Shown: positions 1 to 8,298 of the stretch, one piece after another | How positions within the stretch are numbered: the stretch's first letter is position 1 | Layout of the letters: every line of letters begins with the position of its first letter | DNA from: Nocardioides cremeus | Lineage (GTDB): Bacteria > Actinomycetota > Actinomycetes > Propionibacteriales > Nocardioidaceae | Reading direction: 5' to 3' | NCBI RefSeq assembly: GCF_030518195.1 | Contig: NZ_JAULSC010000009.1 | Location: 32,552-96,551 of the forward strand | Length of the DNA stretch: 64,000 nucleotides | Translations under genes and position numbers: made by a program | Notes under the pieces: model-generated | What the model saw: only the letters and a program-made list of their open reading frames with translations | What the model was told of the DNA's origin: nothing | Database searches by the model: none

Positions 1-26
1 GTCCCCCGCTCTCCCCCTGGCGGCGG

Positions 27-50
27 CCCCCCCCCCCCCCCCCCCCCCCC
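27..50. repeat. 24-base poly-C homopolymer tract
   Basis: Positions 27-50 are an unbroken run of 24 C, in a window with no other homopolymer remotely this long. It lies 31 bases past the stop codon of the cyanophycin synthetase gene, in a non-coding stretch (1-80) that also contains a tiny inverted repeat, ACTG-CT-CAGT (51-60). It has no U-tract and so is not a standard terminator. A sequencing or assembly artefact at a contig or scaffold edge is as likely as a real repeat. Confidence 0.85.
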
Positions 51-80
51 ACTGCTCAGTGGTGCGGAAGTGACTGCTCG

Positions 81-2855
81 TCAGGCCTCGGGGGTGGGGG
101 TGGCGACGTAGTCGGGGTCGGCCAGGGAGTCGTCGGAGAAGCCGGCACCGGCCTGGGCCTGGGGCGACCAGTTCTCGAGCTCGGTCATCACCGCGGCGTG
201 CCGGTCGACGCACAGCACCACGAGGTCGCCGCGGTTGGCGCGCGACATGGCGCGGCGCACCGCGTCGTTCTCCTCGAGGATCTGCTCGACCTGCTTGCAG
301 CGGGCTCCGGCGGCCATCGCGGAGCGCACACCCTCCAGCACCAGCGCCGCGGTCTCGCCGCGCTCGCGCTTGCGCAGCGCCTCGTCCTCGCGCACCACGA
401 CGACGTCGAAGTGCTGCGCGGCGACCTCACCGAGCTCGCGCATGTCCTGGTCGCGCCGGTCGCCGGCGGTGGCGATGACGCCGATCCGCGAGGGGCGGGC
501 CAGGTCGTGCGAGCCCTCCAGCGAGTCGCCGACCCGGTCGACGAAGTCGCCCAGCATCCGCATGCCCGGGGCGTTGTGGCAGTAGTCGATGATGACGTTG
601 ACCCCGTTGACCTCGATCTCGTTGAGACGACCGGGGGAGAGGTAGTAGTTCGTCGAGAACGAGCGCAGGCCCTGGCGGATGTCGTGCAGCGGGGCGCCGG
701 TGGCGAACGCCGCGGCGGCCGCGGCGAGCGCGTTCTGCACGTTCATCCGTGCCTTGCCGCCGAAGGTGGCCGGCAGCAGGTGGGTCCAGGCCAGCTGCAT
801 CTCGCGGGGACCGTGCTTGACCACGATCATCTCGCCGCGCTCGGAGGGGTTGAGCACCAGTGCCTTGCCCCCGCGGCGGCAGTGCGCGTCGATCATCTCG
901 CGGGTCTCGCTGCCGGGCTCGTCCATCGAGAACCACACCACCTGCCCCGAGCAGCGCCGGCGCATGTTGCGCACCAGCGGGTCGTCGGCGTTGAGCACGG
1001 CGTGGCCGTCGCGCGGCACCGCCTCGACCAGGACGGCCTTGACGTCGGCCAGCTGCTCGACGGTGTCGATACCGCGCAGGCCGAGGTGGTCGGGGGCGAC
1101 GTTGAGCACCACGGCGACGTCGTTGCGCTCGTAGCCCAGGCCCTCGCGCAGGATGCCGCCGCGCGCGACCTCGAAGACGGCCGTGTCGACGCGCGGGTTC
1201 TGCAGCACCATCCTGGCCGAGCGCGGCCCCGAGGCGTCGGCGCGGATCACCAGGCGCTCGTCGATGACGACGCCGTCGGTGGAGGTCATGCCGACCTTGC
1301 GGCCCATCCCCTTGAAGATGTGGCTGATCATCCGCGAGGTGGTGGTCTTGCCGTTGGTGCCGGTCACCGCCACGATCGGGATCCGCGACTTGGCGCCGGG
1401 CGGGAAGAGCATGTCGACGACGGGCTTGGCGATGAACTGCGGCTCGCCGATCGTCGGGTGGGTGTGCATCCGGAAGCCGGGGGCGGCGTTGACCTCGCAG
1501 ATCGCGCCGCCGGTCTCGCGCACCGGCTCGGTGATGTCGGGGCAGATGAAGTCGATGCCGGCGATGTCGAGGCCGACCATCCGCGCGGCCTCCTCGGCGA
1601 TCTCGACGTTCTCGGGGTGCGCCTCGAAGGTGCGGTCGATGGAGATGCCGCCGGTCGACATGTTGCCGGTCAGCGCCAGGCGCACGGTGGTGCCCTCCGG
1701 CGGCACGTCGGACATCTCGAAGCCCTGCTCGCGCACCAGCTCGACGGCGGCCTCGTCGACCTTGATGCGGGTCAGCACCTTCTCGTGGCCCACGCCGCGG
1801 CGCGGGTCGGCGTTGGCGGTGTCGACGAGCTGCTCGACGCTCGAGGAGCCGTCGCCGACCACCGAGGCCGGCACCCGCTCGGCGATCGCGGCGACCTTGC
1901 CGTCGATGATCAGGCAGCGGTAGTCCTTGCCGAGCACGAACGACTCGACGATGACGTAGCCGCGCCGCGACTGCTCGCGCGCGACCTCGAAGGCCTCGCG
2001 CACCTCCTTCTCGTCCTGCAGGTCCAGGCACACGCCGCGCCCGTGGTTGCCGTCGAGCGGCTTGACCACGACCGGGTAGCCGATCCGCTCGGCCGCGCGC
2101 ACGCAGCCCTCGACGGTGCGCACCGACTCCTGCTTGGGCACCGGCAGGCCGGCCGCCGAGAGCAGCGAGGTGGTGAGGTCCTTGTCGGAGGCGATGTCGA
2201 CGGCGATCGAGGAGGTCTGCGAGGTCATCGTGGCCCGGATGCGCTGGGCGTGGACGCCCTGGCCGAGCTGGACCAGCGAGTGCTGGTTGAGCCGGATCCA
2301 GGGGATGTCGCGCGAGACGGCCTCGTCGATGATGGCCTGGGTCGAGGGGCCGAACGCGGTGCGTTGGGCGCGGCGGATGAACTCCTCGAGCTCGACGTCC
2401 CAGTCGAACTCGGGGTCGGCCTCGACGAGGTGGTTGACCAGGCGCACGGCCAGGCGGCCGGCGGCCAGGCCGACCTGCTCGTCGGCGTAGCCGAAGATGA
2501 CGTTGTAGACGCCCTCGCGGCCCTTGACCTGGCGGGTCTTGCCGCGGCGCACGTCGTGGCCCACGACCTGCTGCAGCGCCAGCGCGCAGTGCTCGGCCAC
2601 GTGGCCCAGCCAGGTGCCCTCGTGCAGACGCTCGACGAAGCCGCCGCGCTTGCCGCGCGAGCAGGAGTGCTCGCGCAGGCCCGGGAGCATCGCGACCAGG
2701 TGGTCGGTGAAGCCGGGCAGGGTGTTGGTCGGGTACTTCTCGAGGACACCGAGGTCGACGACGAGGTGGATCGCCCGGTCGTAGGACCAGATGTTGGCGC
2801 CGCGGTAGACCCGCGTCTCGATGATGCTGAGGTCGGGGGTGGGCCGTTCGGTCAT
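81..2855 (-). CDS. cphA: Cyanophycin synthetase
   Basis: This 924-residue protein has the full length of cyanophycin synthetases, which polymerise L-aspartate and L-arginine with ATP into the storage polymer cyanophycin. The N-terminal part is the CphA-specific domain, followed by an ATP-grasp domain (about residues 215-480) and a C-terminal Mur-ligase-like domain with the P-loop GTNGKTT at 499-505. The product name rests on this three-part arrangement. The start codon overlaps the end of cphB by four bases (ATGA), so the two are translationally coupled, with cphB first. The tail after the Mur-ligase region ends in a short acidic, Pro/Thr-rich segment. Downstream there is only the poly-C stretch before the window edge. 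Confidence 0.95.
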   Translation of the reverse strand: MTERPTPDLSIIETRVYRGANIWSYDRAIHLVVDLGVLEKYPTNTLPGFTDHLVAMLPGLREHSCSRGKRGGFVERLHEGTWLGHVAEHCALALQQVVGHDVRRGKTRQVKGREGVYNVIFGYADEQVGLAAGRLAVRLVNHLVEADPEFDWDVELEEFIRRAQRTAFGPSTQAIIDEAVSRDIPWIRLNQHSLVQLGQGVHAQRIRATMTSQTSSIAVDIASDKDLTTSLLSAAGLPVPKQESVRTVEGCVRAAERIGYPVVVKPLDGNHGRGVCLDLQDEKEVREAFEVAREQSRRGYVIVESFVLGKDYRCLIIDGKVAAIAERVPASVVGDGSSSVEQLVDTANADPRRGVGHEKVLTRIKVDEAAVELVREQGFEMSDVPPEGTTVRLALTGNMSTGGISIDRTFEAHPENVEIAEEAARMVGLDIAGIDFICPDITEPVRETGGAICEVNAAPGFRMHTHPTIGEPQFIAKPVVDMLFPPGAKSRIPIVAVTGTNGKTTTSRMISHIFKGMGRKVGMTSTDGVVIDERLVIRADASGPRSARMVLQNPRVDTAVFEVARGGILREGLGYERNDVAVVLNVAPDHLGLRGIDTVEQLADVKAVLVEAVPRDGHAVLNADDPLVRNMRRRCSGQVVWFSMDEPGSETREMIDAHCRRGGKALVLNPSERGEMIVVKHGPREMQLAWTHLLPATFGGKARMNVQNALAAAAAAFATGAPLHDIRQGLRSFSTNYYLSPGRLNEIEVNGVNVIIDYCHNAPGMRMLGDFVDRVGDSLEGSHDLARPSRIGVIATAGDRRDQDMRELGEVAAQHFDVVVVREDEALRKRERGETAALVLEGVRSAMAAGARCKQVEQILEENDAVRRAMSRANRGDLVVLCVDRHAAVMTELENWSPQAQAGAGFSDDSLADPDYVATPTPEA

Positions 2856-3877
2856 CGGTTGGCTCCGTTCTCGGTGGTGCTCACTGGCGGGTCCTCGAGC
2901 GGTGACTGCTCCGCGGAGCGGAGCTTGCGCAGCCGCGCCATGCGGCGCTTGAGCACGGTGGGCGAGGCGTCGGAGGCGGCGATGTCGCGCGCCATCCGGC
3001 GCAGGTCCTTGCCGACCTCCTCCAGCTCGGCGGCGTCCTCGGGGTCGACCTCGGTCTCGCCGGGGAGCAGCTCACGCCTCGTCAGGTCGTACGTCGCACC
3101 CGCGGGCAGCACGTGCAGCACGACGCCGCTGGCCAGCAGCGGCGCGGAGCGCTTGGCCTCGAACGCGTTGGTGATCATCCGGGACCCGTCCATCACGGTG
3201 ACCGCGCCACGTCCGCTGACCCGCAGCAGCTCGCGCTCATCGCCGGTCTCCTCGTCGACCTCGTGGGTGACGGTGGCCGCGGTGTCCTCGTCGACGCCGA
3301 TGCCGAGCAGCTGGGGGCTCTGGGCCACGATCATCAGCAGCCGGCCGTAGCGGTTGCGCTGCTCGAAGTGCTGGTCGATGACGGAGGAGGCCAGCAGGCC
3401 CAGGCCGCCGGCGACCTGGGTCATCCGCTGCTTGGGGGTGGCGCCGCCGGAGCCGAAGGCCACCATGTGGCTGGACTGGATGCTGGCGCCCGCCGACGTG
3501 CCGGCCACGACCGCGCCCCGGTGGTGGGCGCGCACGATCGCGTCGCCGACGGGGGTGCCGTTGAGGATGCCCGAGAGCTTGAGCTGGTTGCCGCCGGTCA
3601 TGAAGACGCCGGTGGCGTCGTCGAGCTGCTTGACCAGCGCCTCGTCGTGGGCCTCCTCGCGGGAGGCCGGGTCGACGCCGGAGACCTCGGTGGCCCCGAG
3701 CTTGCGAAACAGCGCGTCGTAGACCGCCATGATCTCCTCGCCGATCGAGGACGCGGTGGGGATGACGACGATGCGGGCTTCTCGATCACCGCTGGCGGTG
3801 ACGAAGTCCTGCAGGACGGTACGGCGGCGCAGCTTGTCCTCCGCGCCGCCGATGATCATCAGGGGACCTCTGGGCAT
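2852..3877 (-). CDS. cphB: Cyanophycinase
   Basis: This 341-residue protein is a serine peptidase-like hydrolase of the S51 family that cleaves cyanophycin to beta-Asp-Arg dipeptides. The nucleophile elbow G-T-S-A-G-A has Ser128, and the family sequence IDQHFEQRNRYGR follows. The first residues MIIGGAEDKL match the usual N-terminus of the family. The annotated ATG at 3877 has no clear ribosome site, whereas an in-frame ATG at 3859 (giving MIIGGAEDK) has AGAGG seven bases upstream and may be the true start. The C-terminal 60-70 residues are charged and extend beyond the catalytic fold. It is the first gene of a cphB-cphA operon, so the cell can probably both store and remobilise nitrogen and carbon. 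Confidence 0.93.
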   Translation of the reverse strand: MPRGPLMIIGGAEDKLRRRTVLQDFVTASGDREARIVVIPTASSIGEEIMAVYDALFRKLGATEVSGVDPASREEAHDEALVKQLDDATGVFMTGGNQLKLSGILNGTPVGDAIVRAHHRGAVVAGTSAGASIQSSHMVAFGSGGATPKQRMTQVAGGLGLLASSVIDQHFEQRNRYGRLLMIVAQSPQLLGIGVDEDTAATVTHEVDEETGDERELLRVSGRGAVTVMDGSRMITNAFEAKRSAPLLASGVVLHVLPAGATYDLTRRELLPGETEVDPEDAAELEEVGKDLRRMARDIAASDASPTVLKRRMARLRKLRSAEQSPLEDPPVSTTENGANR

Positions 3878-3980
3878 GGCGACACGCTAGGGCATGAGCC
3901 ACCTCACCCCGCAGGTGCCGCGGGATCGCCGGTGCCGGCCGGTGCTGGATCGTCGTCGGTGCGGCTGAGAGAGTGGGCCG

Positions 3981-4502
3981 GTGAGCAGCGAGACCTCCCC
4001 CCGACGCCTGGTCCTGGCCCGGCACGCCCAGGCCGTGGACGCGGCCTCGACCGACGCCGTGCGCGAGCTGAGCGCCCGCGGGCGCCGTGACGCCGCTGCC
4101 GCCGGGCGCTGGCTGGCCGAGCAGGGCGTGGCCCCCGACCACGCGCTCGTCTCCTCGGCGGTGCGCACCGCGCAGACCTGGGAGCAGATGTGCGCGGGCG
4201 CCGGCTGGGAGCTGGCCGCCGACCTCGACCGGGGCCTCTACGAGGCCGGCACCGACGCGGCCCTCGACCTGGTGCGGCTGGTGCCGGCGCAGGTGCGCAC
4301 CCTGGTGGTGGTGGGACACAACCCGACCATCGGCTCGCTGGCCCACGTGCTCGACGACGGCGACGGGGACCCCGAGGCGGTCACGGCGCTCCTCGGCGGC
4401 TACCCGACCAGCGCGCTGACGATCTTCGCAGTCAGCACGCCGTGGGCCGACCTGGCCGAGGAGTCGGCGACGGTGCTGGCCCACCACGTGGCCCGCGGCT
4501 GA
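3981..4502 (+). CDS. SixA-like phosphohistidine phosphatase
   Basis: This 173-residue protein belongs to the histidine phosphatase superfamily, SixA branch, whose founding member removes phosphate from a histidine-containing phosphotransfer domain. The catalytic motif is L-A-R-H-A (His15), where SixA proteins have RHA rather than the RHG of phosphoglycerate mutases. The second histidine is in VVVGHNPTIG near residue 113. It starts with GTG and is transcribed away from cphB. Its stop is three bases from the stop of the convergent serB, so the two genes share a very tight end. The substrate in actinobacteria is not established. Confidence 0.85.
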   Translation: MSSETSPRRLVLARHAQAVDAASTDAVRELSARGRRDAAAAGRWLAEQGVAPDHALVSSAVRTAQTWEQMCAGAGWELAADLDRGLYEAGTDAALDLVRLVPAQVRTLVVVGHNPTIGSLAHVLDDGDGDPEAVTALLGGYPTSALTIFAVSTPWADLAEESATVLAHHVARG

Positions 4503-4505
4503 GCC

Positions 4506-5741
4506 TCACAGCGGCGGCGCGGGGGTGGTGATGCCGACCGCGCGGTCGGCGGCCTCCACCTCCTCGCGGCTGATCCCCAGCAGGTAGATGATCGCGTCGA
4601 GGTAGGGCACGTTGACCGAGGTGTCGGCGGCGTCGCGCACCATCGGCTTGGCGTTGTAGGCGATGCCCAGCCCGGCGGCGGCGAGCATGTCGAGGTCGTT
4701 GGCGCCGTCGCCGATCGCGATGGTGGAGGCGACGTCGACACCGATCTCGTCGGCGAACTCGCGCAGCGCACGCGCCTTGCCGGCCCGGTCGACCACCTCG
4801 CCGACGATGCGGCCGGTCAGGCGCCCGTCGACGATCTCGAGCTCGTTGGCGCGGGCGAAGTGGATGCCGAGCTCGGTGGCCAGCCGGTCGGTGATCTGGG
4901 TGAAGCCGCCCGACACGATGGCGAAGCGGTAGCCCAGGCGGCGCAGGGTGCGCACCATCGTGCGGGCGCCGGGGGCCAGCTGGATGGCGTCGTAGACCTC
5001 GTGCAGGGCACGCGCCGGCACCCCCTCGAGCAGCGCCACCCGCGAGCGCAGCGACTCCTCGAAGTCGAGCTCGCCGCGCATCGCGCGCTCGGTGACCTCG
5101 GCGACCTCGGCCTCGCAGCCCGCGTGGGCGGCGATCATCTCGATCACCTCGCCCTGGATGAGCGTCGAGTCGACGTCCATCACGATCAGGCGCATCCCGC
5201 GACGCATCAGGTTGGCGGGCTGCACGGCCACGTCGATGCCCTGGCTGGCGGCCTCGAGGGCCAGCAGCTCGCGCAGCCGCTCGGGCTCGGCGCCCGAGAC
5301 GTGCAGGTCGAAGGCGGTGACGGGGTAGCGCGCCATCCGCTCGATGCGGTCGATGTTGGCGCCGGCCTCGGCGATCCGCCCCGCCACCGCGGCCATCGCC
5401 GAGGCGGTGAGGGGCGTGCCGAGCACGGTCACGTGCGAGCCTCCCCGGGCGGGGGGCCGCGTGTCGCCGGTGCCGGCCTCGACCTCGACGCTCATGTCGA
5501 GCGAGGTCGCGGTCTCCTCCACGGCGCGCTGCAGACCGGCGGCGTCGTCGGGCACGGTGACCAGCACGCCGAGGATCAGGCGGCGCCGCAACCGGATCTG
5601 CTCGAGGTCGACGACCTCCACCCCGGCCCGCGCCAGGGTCGCGAACACCGCGGACGTCACGCCCGGGCGGTCGCGACCGGTCAGGGTGATCAGGAGCGTC
5701 TCGGGGCGTACGCCCTCGGGCGGCGGAGGTGGCTGGTTCAT
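4506..5741 (-). CDS. serB: Phosphoserine phosphatase with N-terminal ACT domains
   Basis: This protein makes L-serine from O-phosphoserine, the last step of the phosphorylated serine pathway. An ACT-type regulatory region occupies about residues 12-175 in two copies (the second begins near HVTVLGTP), followed by a HAD phosphatase domain with the catalytic D189-V-D-S-T193 motif, GGF around the serine motif II, and GDGANDLDML as the metal-binding motif. I chose the ATG at 5741 (411 residues), because the 14 residues that an upstream start at 5783 would add look non-coding and precede the ACT domain. The gene is convergent with sixA. Confidence 0.93.
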   Translation of the reverse strand: MNQPPPPPEGVRPETLLITLTGRDRPGVTSAVFATLARAGVEVVDLEQIRLRRRLILGVLVTVPDDAAGLQRAVEETATSLDMSVEVEAGTGDTRPPARGGSHVTVLGTPLTASAMAAVAGRIAEAGANIDRIERMARYPVTAFDLHVSGAEPERLRELLALEAASQGIDVAVQPANLMRRGMRLIVMDVDSTLIQGEVIEMIAAHAGCEAEVAEVTERAMRGELDFEESLRSRVALLEGVPARALHEVYDAIQLAPGARTMVRTLRRLGYRFAIVSGGFTQITDRLATELGIHFARANELEIVDGRLTGRIVGEVVDRAGKARALREFADEIGVDVASTIAIGDGANDLDMLAAAGLGIAYNAKPMVRDAADTSVNVPYLDAIIYLLGISREEVEAADRAVGITTPAPPL

Positions 5742-5848
5742 CGCAGGCACGAGGCTAGCGTCGCAGCGCGGGGCGGTGAGCACCCGTACCCAGACGGTTG
5801 AGCCCTTGGACCGTGGCGGCGCCGGCCCCGGCGCGGTGTGCTGGACCC

Positions 5849-8281
5849 ATGCCCACCTACGCCCGCCCCGACCTGTGCTCCGATTGCGGGGCGGTGCTGC
5901 CGCCGGAGCCCGACACGTGCCCGCGCTGCGGGCTGCCGCTGCGCGACCCGCTGGCCGACGAGCTGCTGTCCACGCTGCGCCACGCCGACGACCTGGTCGT
6001 CCGGCTGCGCGCCCGCGCCACCGCGCCCGCCCCAGCGGCGACGCCGGCGCTGGCGGGGCGGGCCCGCCGAGGACTGGCTCGACGAGGGCTGGCCCAGGCG
6101 ACGGTGCCGCAGCTGCTGCTCGCCCTGGGCGCCGCCTGCCTGCTGGTCGCCGCCGTGGTGTTCCTGGCGGTCGCCTGGTCGTGGCTCGGGGTGGCGGGTC
6201 GCACCACGGTGCTGCTGGTGCTCACCGTCTCGGCCGGCGCGGCGTCGGTGCTGCTCTCGCGGCGCGAGCTGGTCGCGGCCGCGGAGGCGCTGTGCGCGGT
6301 CACCCTCGGTCTCGTGGTGCTCGACGTGCTGGGCGCGGGGGAGTCGGGCTGGGCGCCCGAGCCCGGCACCAGCGGCTCCGGTGTCGTGCTCGGGGCGGTC
6401 CTCGTCGCAGTGTGCCTCGTGCTCTCCGGGCTGCACCTGCGGCTCGCCGGCGCACGTCCGGTCGTGGCCCAGCTTGTCACCGCCCCGGCTCTGCTCGGTC
6501 TCGCCGGCTCGCTCGCGGCGTTCGTCGAGGAGCGCACCGCCGACGGCGGTGCGGCCAGCGCCTCCGGGGTGTGGGCGGGCTGCGTCGTGGCGGCGGCGGC
6601 CCTGGTGGTGCTGGCGGTCCGCACCCGGCTGACGGTGCTGCGGGTCGCCGCGGGCGTGGTCGGCGGCGTGGCCTGGCTGGTGCTGCTGGCGATCTCGCTC
6701 GTCGACAACGCCGCAGACCTGAGCCTGCGCGGCCTGTGGGCCGAGGGCGGGGTCACCTGGCTGCTGGTGGCCGCCGCGCTGGCGCTGCTCCCGCTGCTCG
6801 ACCCGGCCGTGCGCCGCAGCGCGGCGGCCGTGGTGCCCGAGGTGGTGGCGATGGCGCTGGGCAGCCTGGTGCTCGTGCTGCCGGCCCTCGACGAGGGTGC
6901 CGATGCCGTGCTGGTGGCCACGGGCGCCCTGGTGGCGGTGTGGGGCCTGGCGGCCGCGGGCACCGCCCGGGTGCTGCCTCGACGACGGGTCGTCCCGGCC
7001 GGCGTCGCCCTCGCGTTCGTGGCGCCCGTGCTGGTCGCCGTCGTGTCGCTGCACGCCGTCGCGCTGGAGGCGCTGCTCGGCGTCGCGGCGGCGTACGACG
7101 CCACGGTGGGGGTGCGCGTCGACGCGCCCGCGAGCGCCTGGGACCCCCGCCTGCTGGTGCCGGCGGTGCTCGCCCTGGGCGTGGCCGCGCTGGGTGCGGC
7201 TCCGGCCGCCCGGCTGCGCCGCACGGCGGTCGTCGTGGGCGCGGCGCTAGCCGTGGCGGGCCTGGCCACGGCGGCACTGCTCGACGCACCCCTGGCGGCG
7301 GTGGTGCTGCCGGTCGCACTGACCGCGGCTGCCCCGGTGGCGCTGGGGAGCCGGCGTGCGGTGTGGTCTGGTCTCGCGCTCGGGGCCGTCGGCGGCGTCC
7401 TCGCCCTGCCCAGCGCCGCGCTGGCGGCCCTCGCGGCCGGTGTCGTGGTGGCTGCCTGCAGCTACCGGGCCCTCGCGGGGCGTGCGGGTGCGGTGGAGGC
7501 CTGGGCGGCCCTGCCGCTCGCGGGAGCGGCCGCCCTGTGGGCGGCCGGCGACCTGGCCGGTGTCGACGTGGCCCACCGGGGGTGGGCCACGGTGCTGGTC
7601 GTGGGTGTCCTGGCGCTGCTGGCGCGACGCGCCGAGGTCGACGTCGCCGCGGTGCTGGTGGCGCCCTGGCCGGTCCTCGCCGGGGTCCTGGCCGCGGGCG
7701 ACCTCTCCGTGTCGCTGGCGCTGCACCTCACGCTCCTGGGCGCGCTGCTGGTGGCCCGGGCGCTCACCGACGACCGGCGCCGCCGGGTCGCCTGGGCCGG
7801 CGGCCTGCTGCTCGCGGCGGCGACCTGGGTGCGCCTGGCCGACATCGGCGTCGAGGCGCCGGAGGCCTACACCGCGCCCACCGCACTGGCGCTGCTCGTC
7901 GTCGGGCTGCGGGCCCTGCGCCGGGCCCCCGAGCGGAGCTCCGTGGCCACCCTGCTGCCCGGTCTGGTGCTGGCCGTGCTGCCGAGCCTGCTGTGGGTGC
8001 TGGCCGAGGATCCCGTCTCGTGGCGCGCCCTGCTGCTGGGCCTGGGCTGCCTGCTGCTGGTGCTGGGCGGCGCCCGTCTGGGCTGGCAGGCGCCGCTGCT
8101 GGTCGGCACGGTCGCCGGCGGGCTGCTAGTGCTGCGTGAGCTGGCGCCGTACGCCGCCGCCACCCCGCAGTGGGTCCTGCTGGCGGCCGCCGGCGCCCTG
8201 CTGCTGGTGGCGGGCACGACCTGGGAGCGCCGGGTCCGCGACCTGCGCCACGCCGGGCACTACCTGGCCCGGCTCAGGTGA
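5849..8281 (+). CDS. Zinc-ribbon polytopic membrane protein (SCO7613-like)
   Basis: This large integral membrane protein of about 810 residues has no assigned function. It opens with a small zinc ribbon, CSDCGAVLPPEPDTCPRCG (four Cys in two CxxC pairs), then a short cytosolic linker, then some 20 or more hydrophobic segments rich in Leu, Val and Ala to the C-terminus. This layout resembles the actinobacterial SCO7613 family. I selected the ATG at 5849, where the zinc ribbon follows directly, over the TTG at 5798. Its TGA stop is the first half of a palindrome shared with the convergent secDF end. Confidence 0.75.
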   Translation: MPTYARPDLCSDCGAVLPPEPDTCPRCGLPLRDPLADELLSTLRHADDLVVRLRARATAPAPAATPALAGRARRGLARRGLAQATVPQLLLALGAACLLVAAVVFLAVAWSWLGVAGRTTVLLVLTVSAGAASVLLSRRELVAAAEALCAVTLGLVVLDVLGAGESGWAPEPGTSGSGVVLGAVLVAVCLVLSGLHLRLAGARPVVAQLVTAPALLGLAGSLAAFVEERTADGGAASASGVWAGCVVAAAALVVLAVRTRLTVLRVAAGVVGGVAWLVLLAISLVDNAADLSLRGLWAEGGVTWLLVAAALALLPLLDPAVRRSAAAVVPEVVAMALGSLVLVLPALDEGADAVLVATGALVAVWGLAAAGTARVLPRRRVVPAGVALAFVAPVLVAVVSLHAVALEALLGVAAAYDATVGVRVDAPASAWDPRLLVPAVLALGVAALGAAPAARLRRTAVVVGAALAVAGLATAALLDAPLAAVVLPVALTAAAPVALGSRRAVWSGLALGAVGGVLALPSAALAALAAGVVVAACSYRALAGRAGAVEAWAALPLAGAAALWAAGDLAGVDVAHRGWATVLVVGVLALLARRAEVDVAAVLVAPWPVLAGVLAAGDLSVSLALHLTLLGALLVARALTDDRRRRVAWAGGLLLAAATWVRLADIGVEAPEAYTAPTALALLVVGLRALRRAPERSSVATLLPGLVLAVLPSLLWVLAEDPVSWRALLLGLGCLLLVLGGARLGWQAPLLVGTVAGGLLVLRELAPYAAATPQWVLLAAAGALLLVAGTTWERRVRDLRHAGHYLARLR

Positions 8282-8298
8282 GGCTCAGATGAGCCTCA
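8279..8298. terminator. Palindrome joining two convergent stop codons
   Basis: TGAGGCTCAGATGAGCCTCA is a perfect inverted repeat (9-base arms, 2-base centre). Its first three bases are the TGA of the membrane-protein gene and its last three are the reverse-strand TGA of secDF. An RNA copy from either strand could fold, so it probably acts as a weak bidirectional terminator. There is no U-tract. Confidence 0.55.

Noticed and set aside
198..3350. A 1050-codon open frame on the plus strand over cphA and cphB
   Set aside because: It is antisense to two genes with complete catalytic motifs and reads as His/Gly/Val/Asp-rich filler, an expected by-product of high G+C codon bias.
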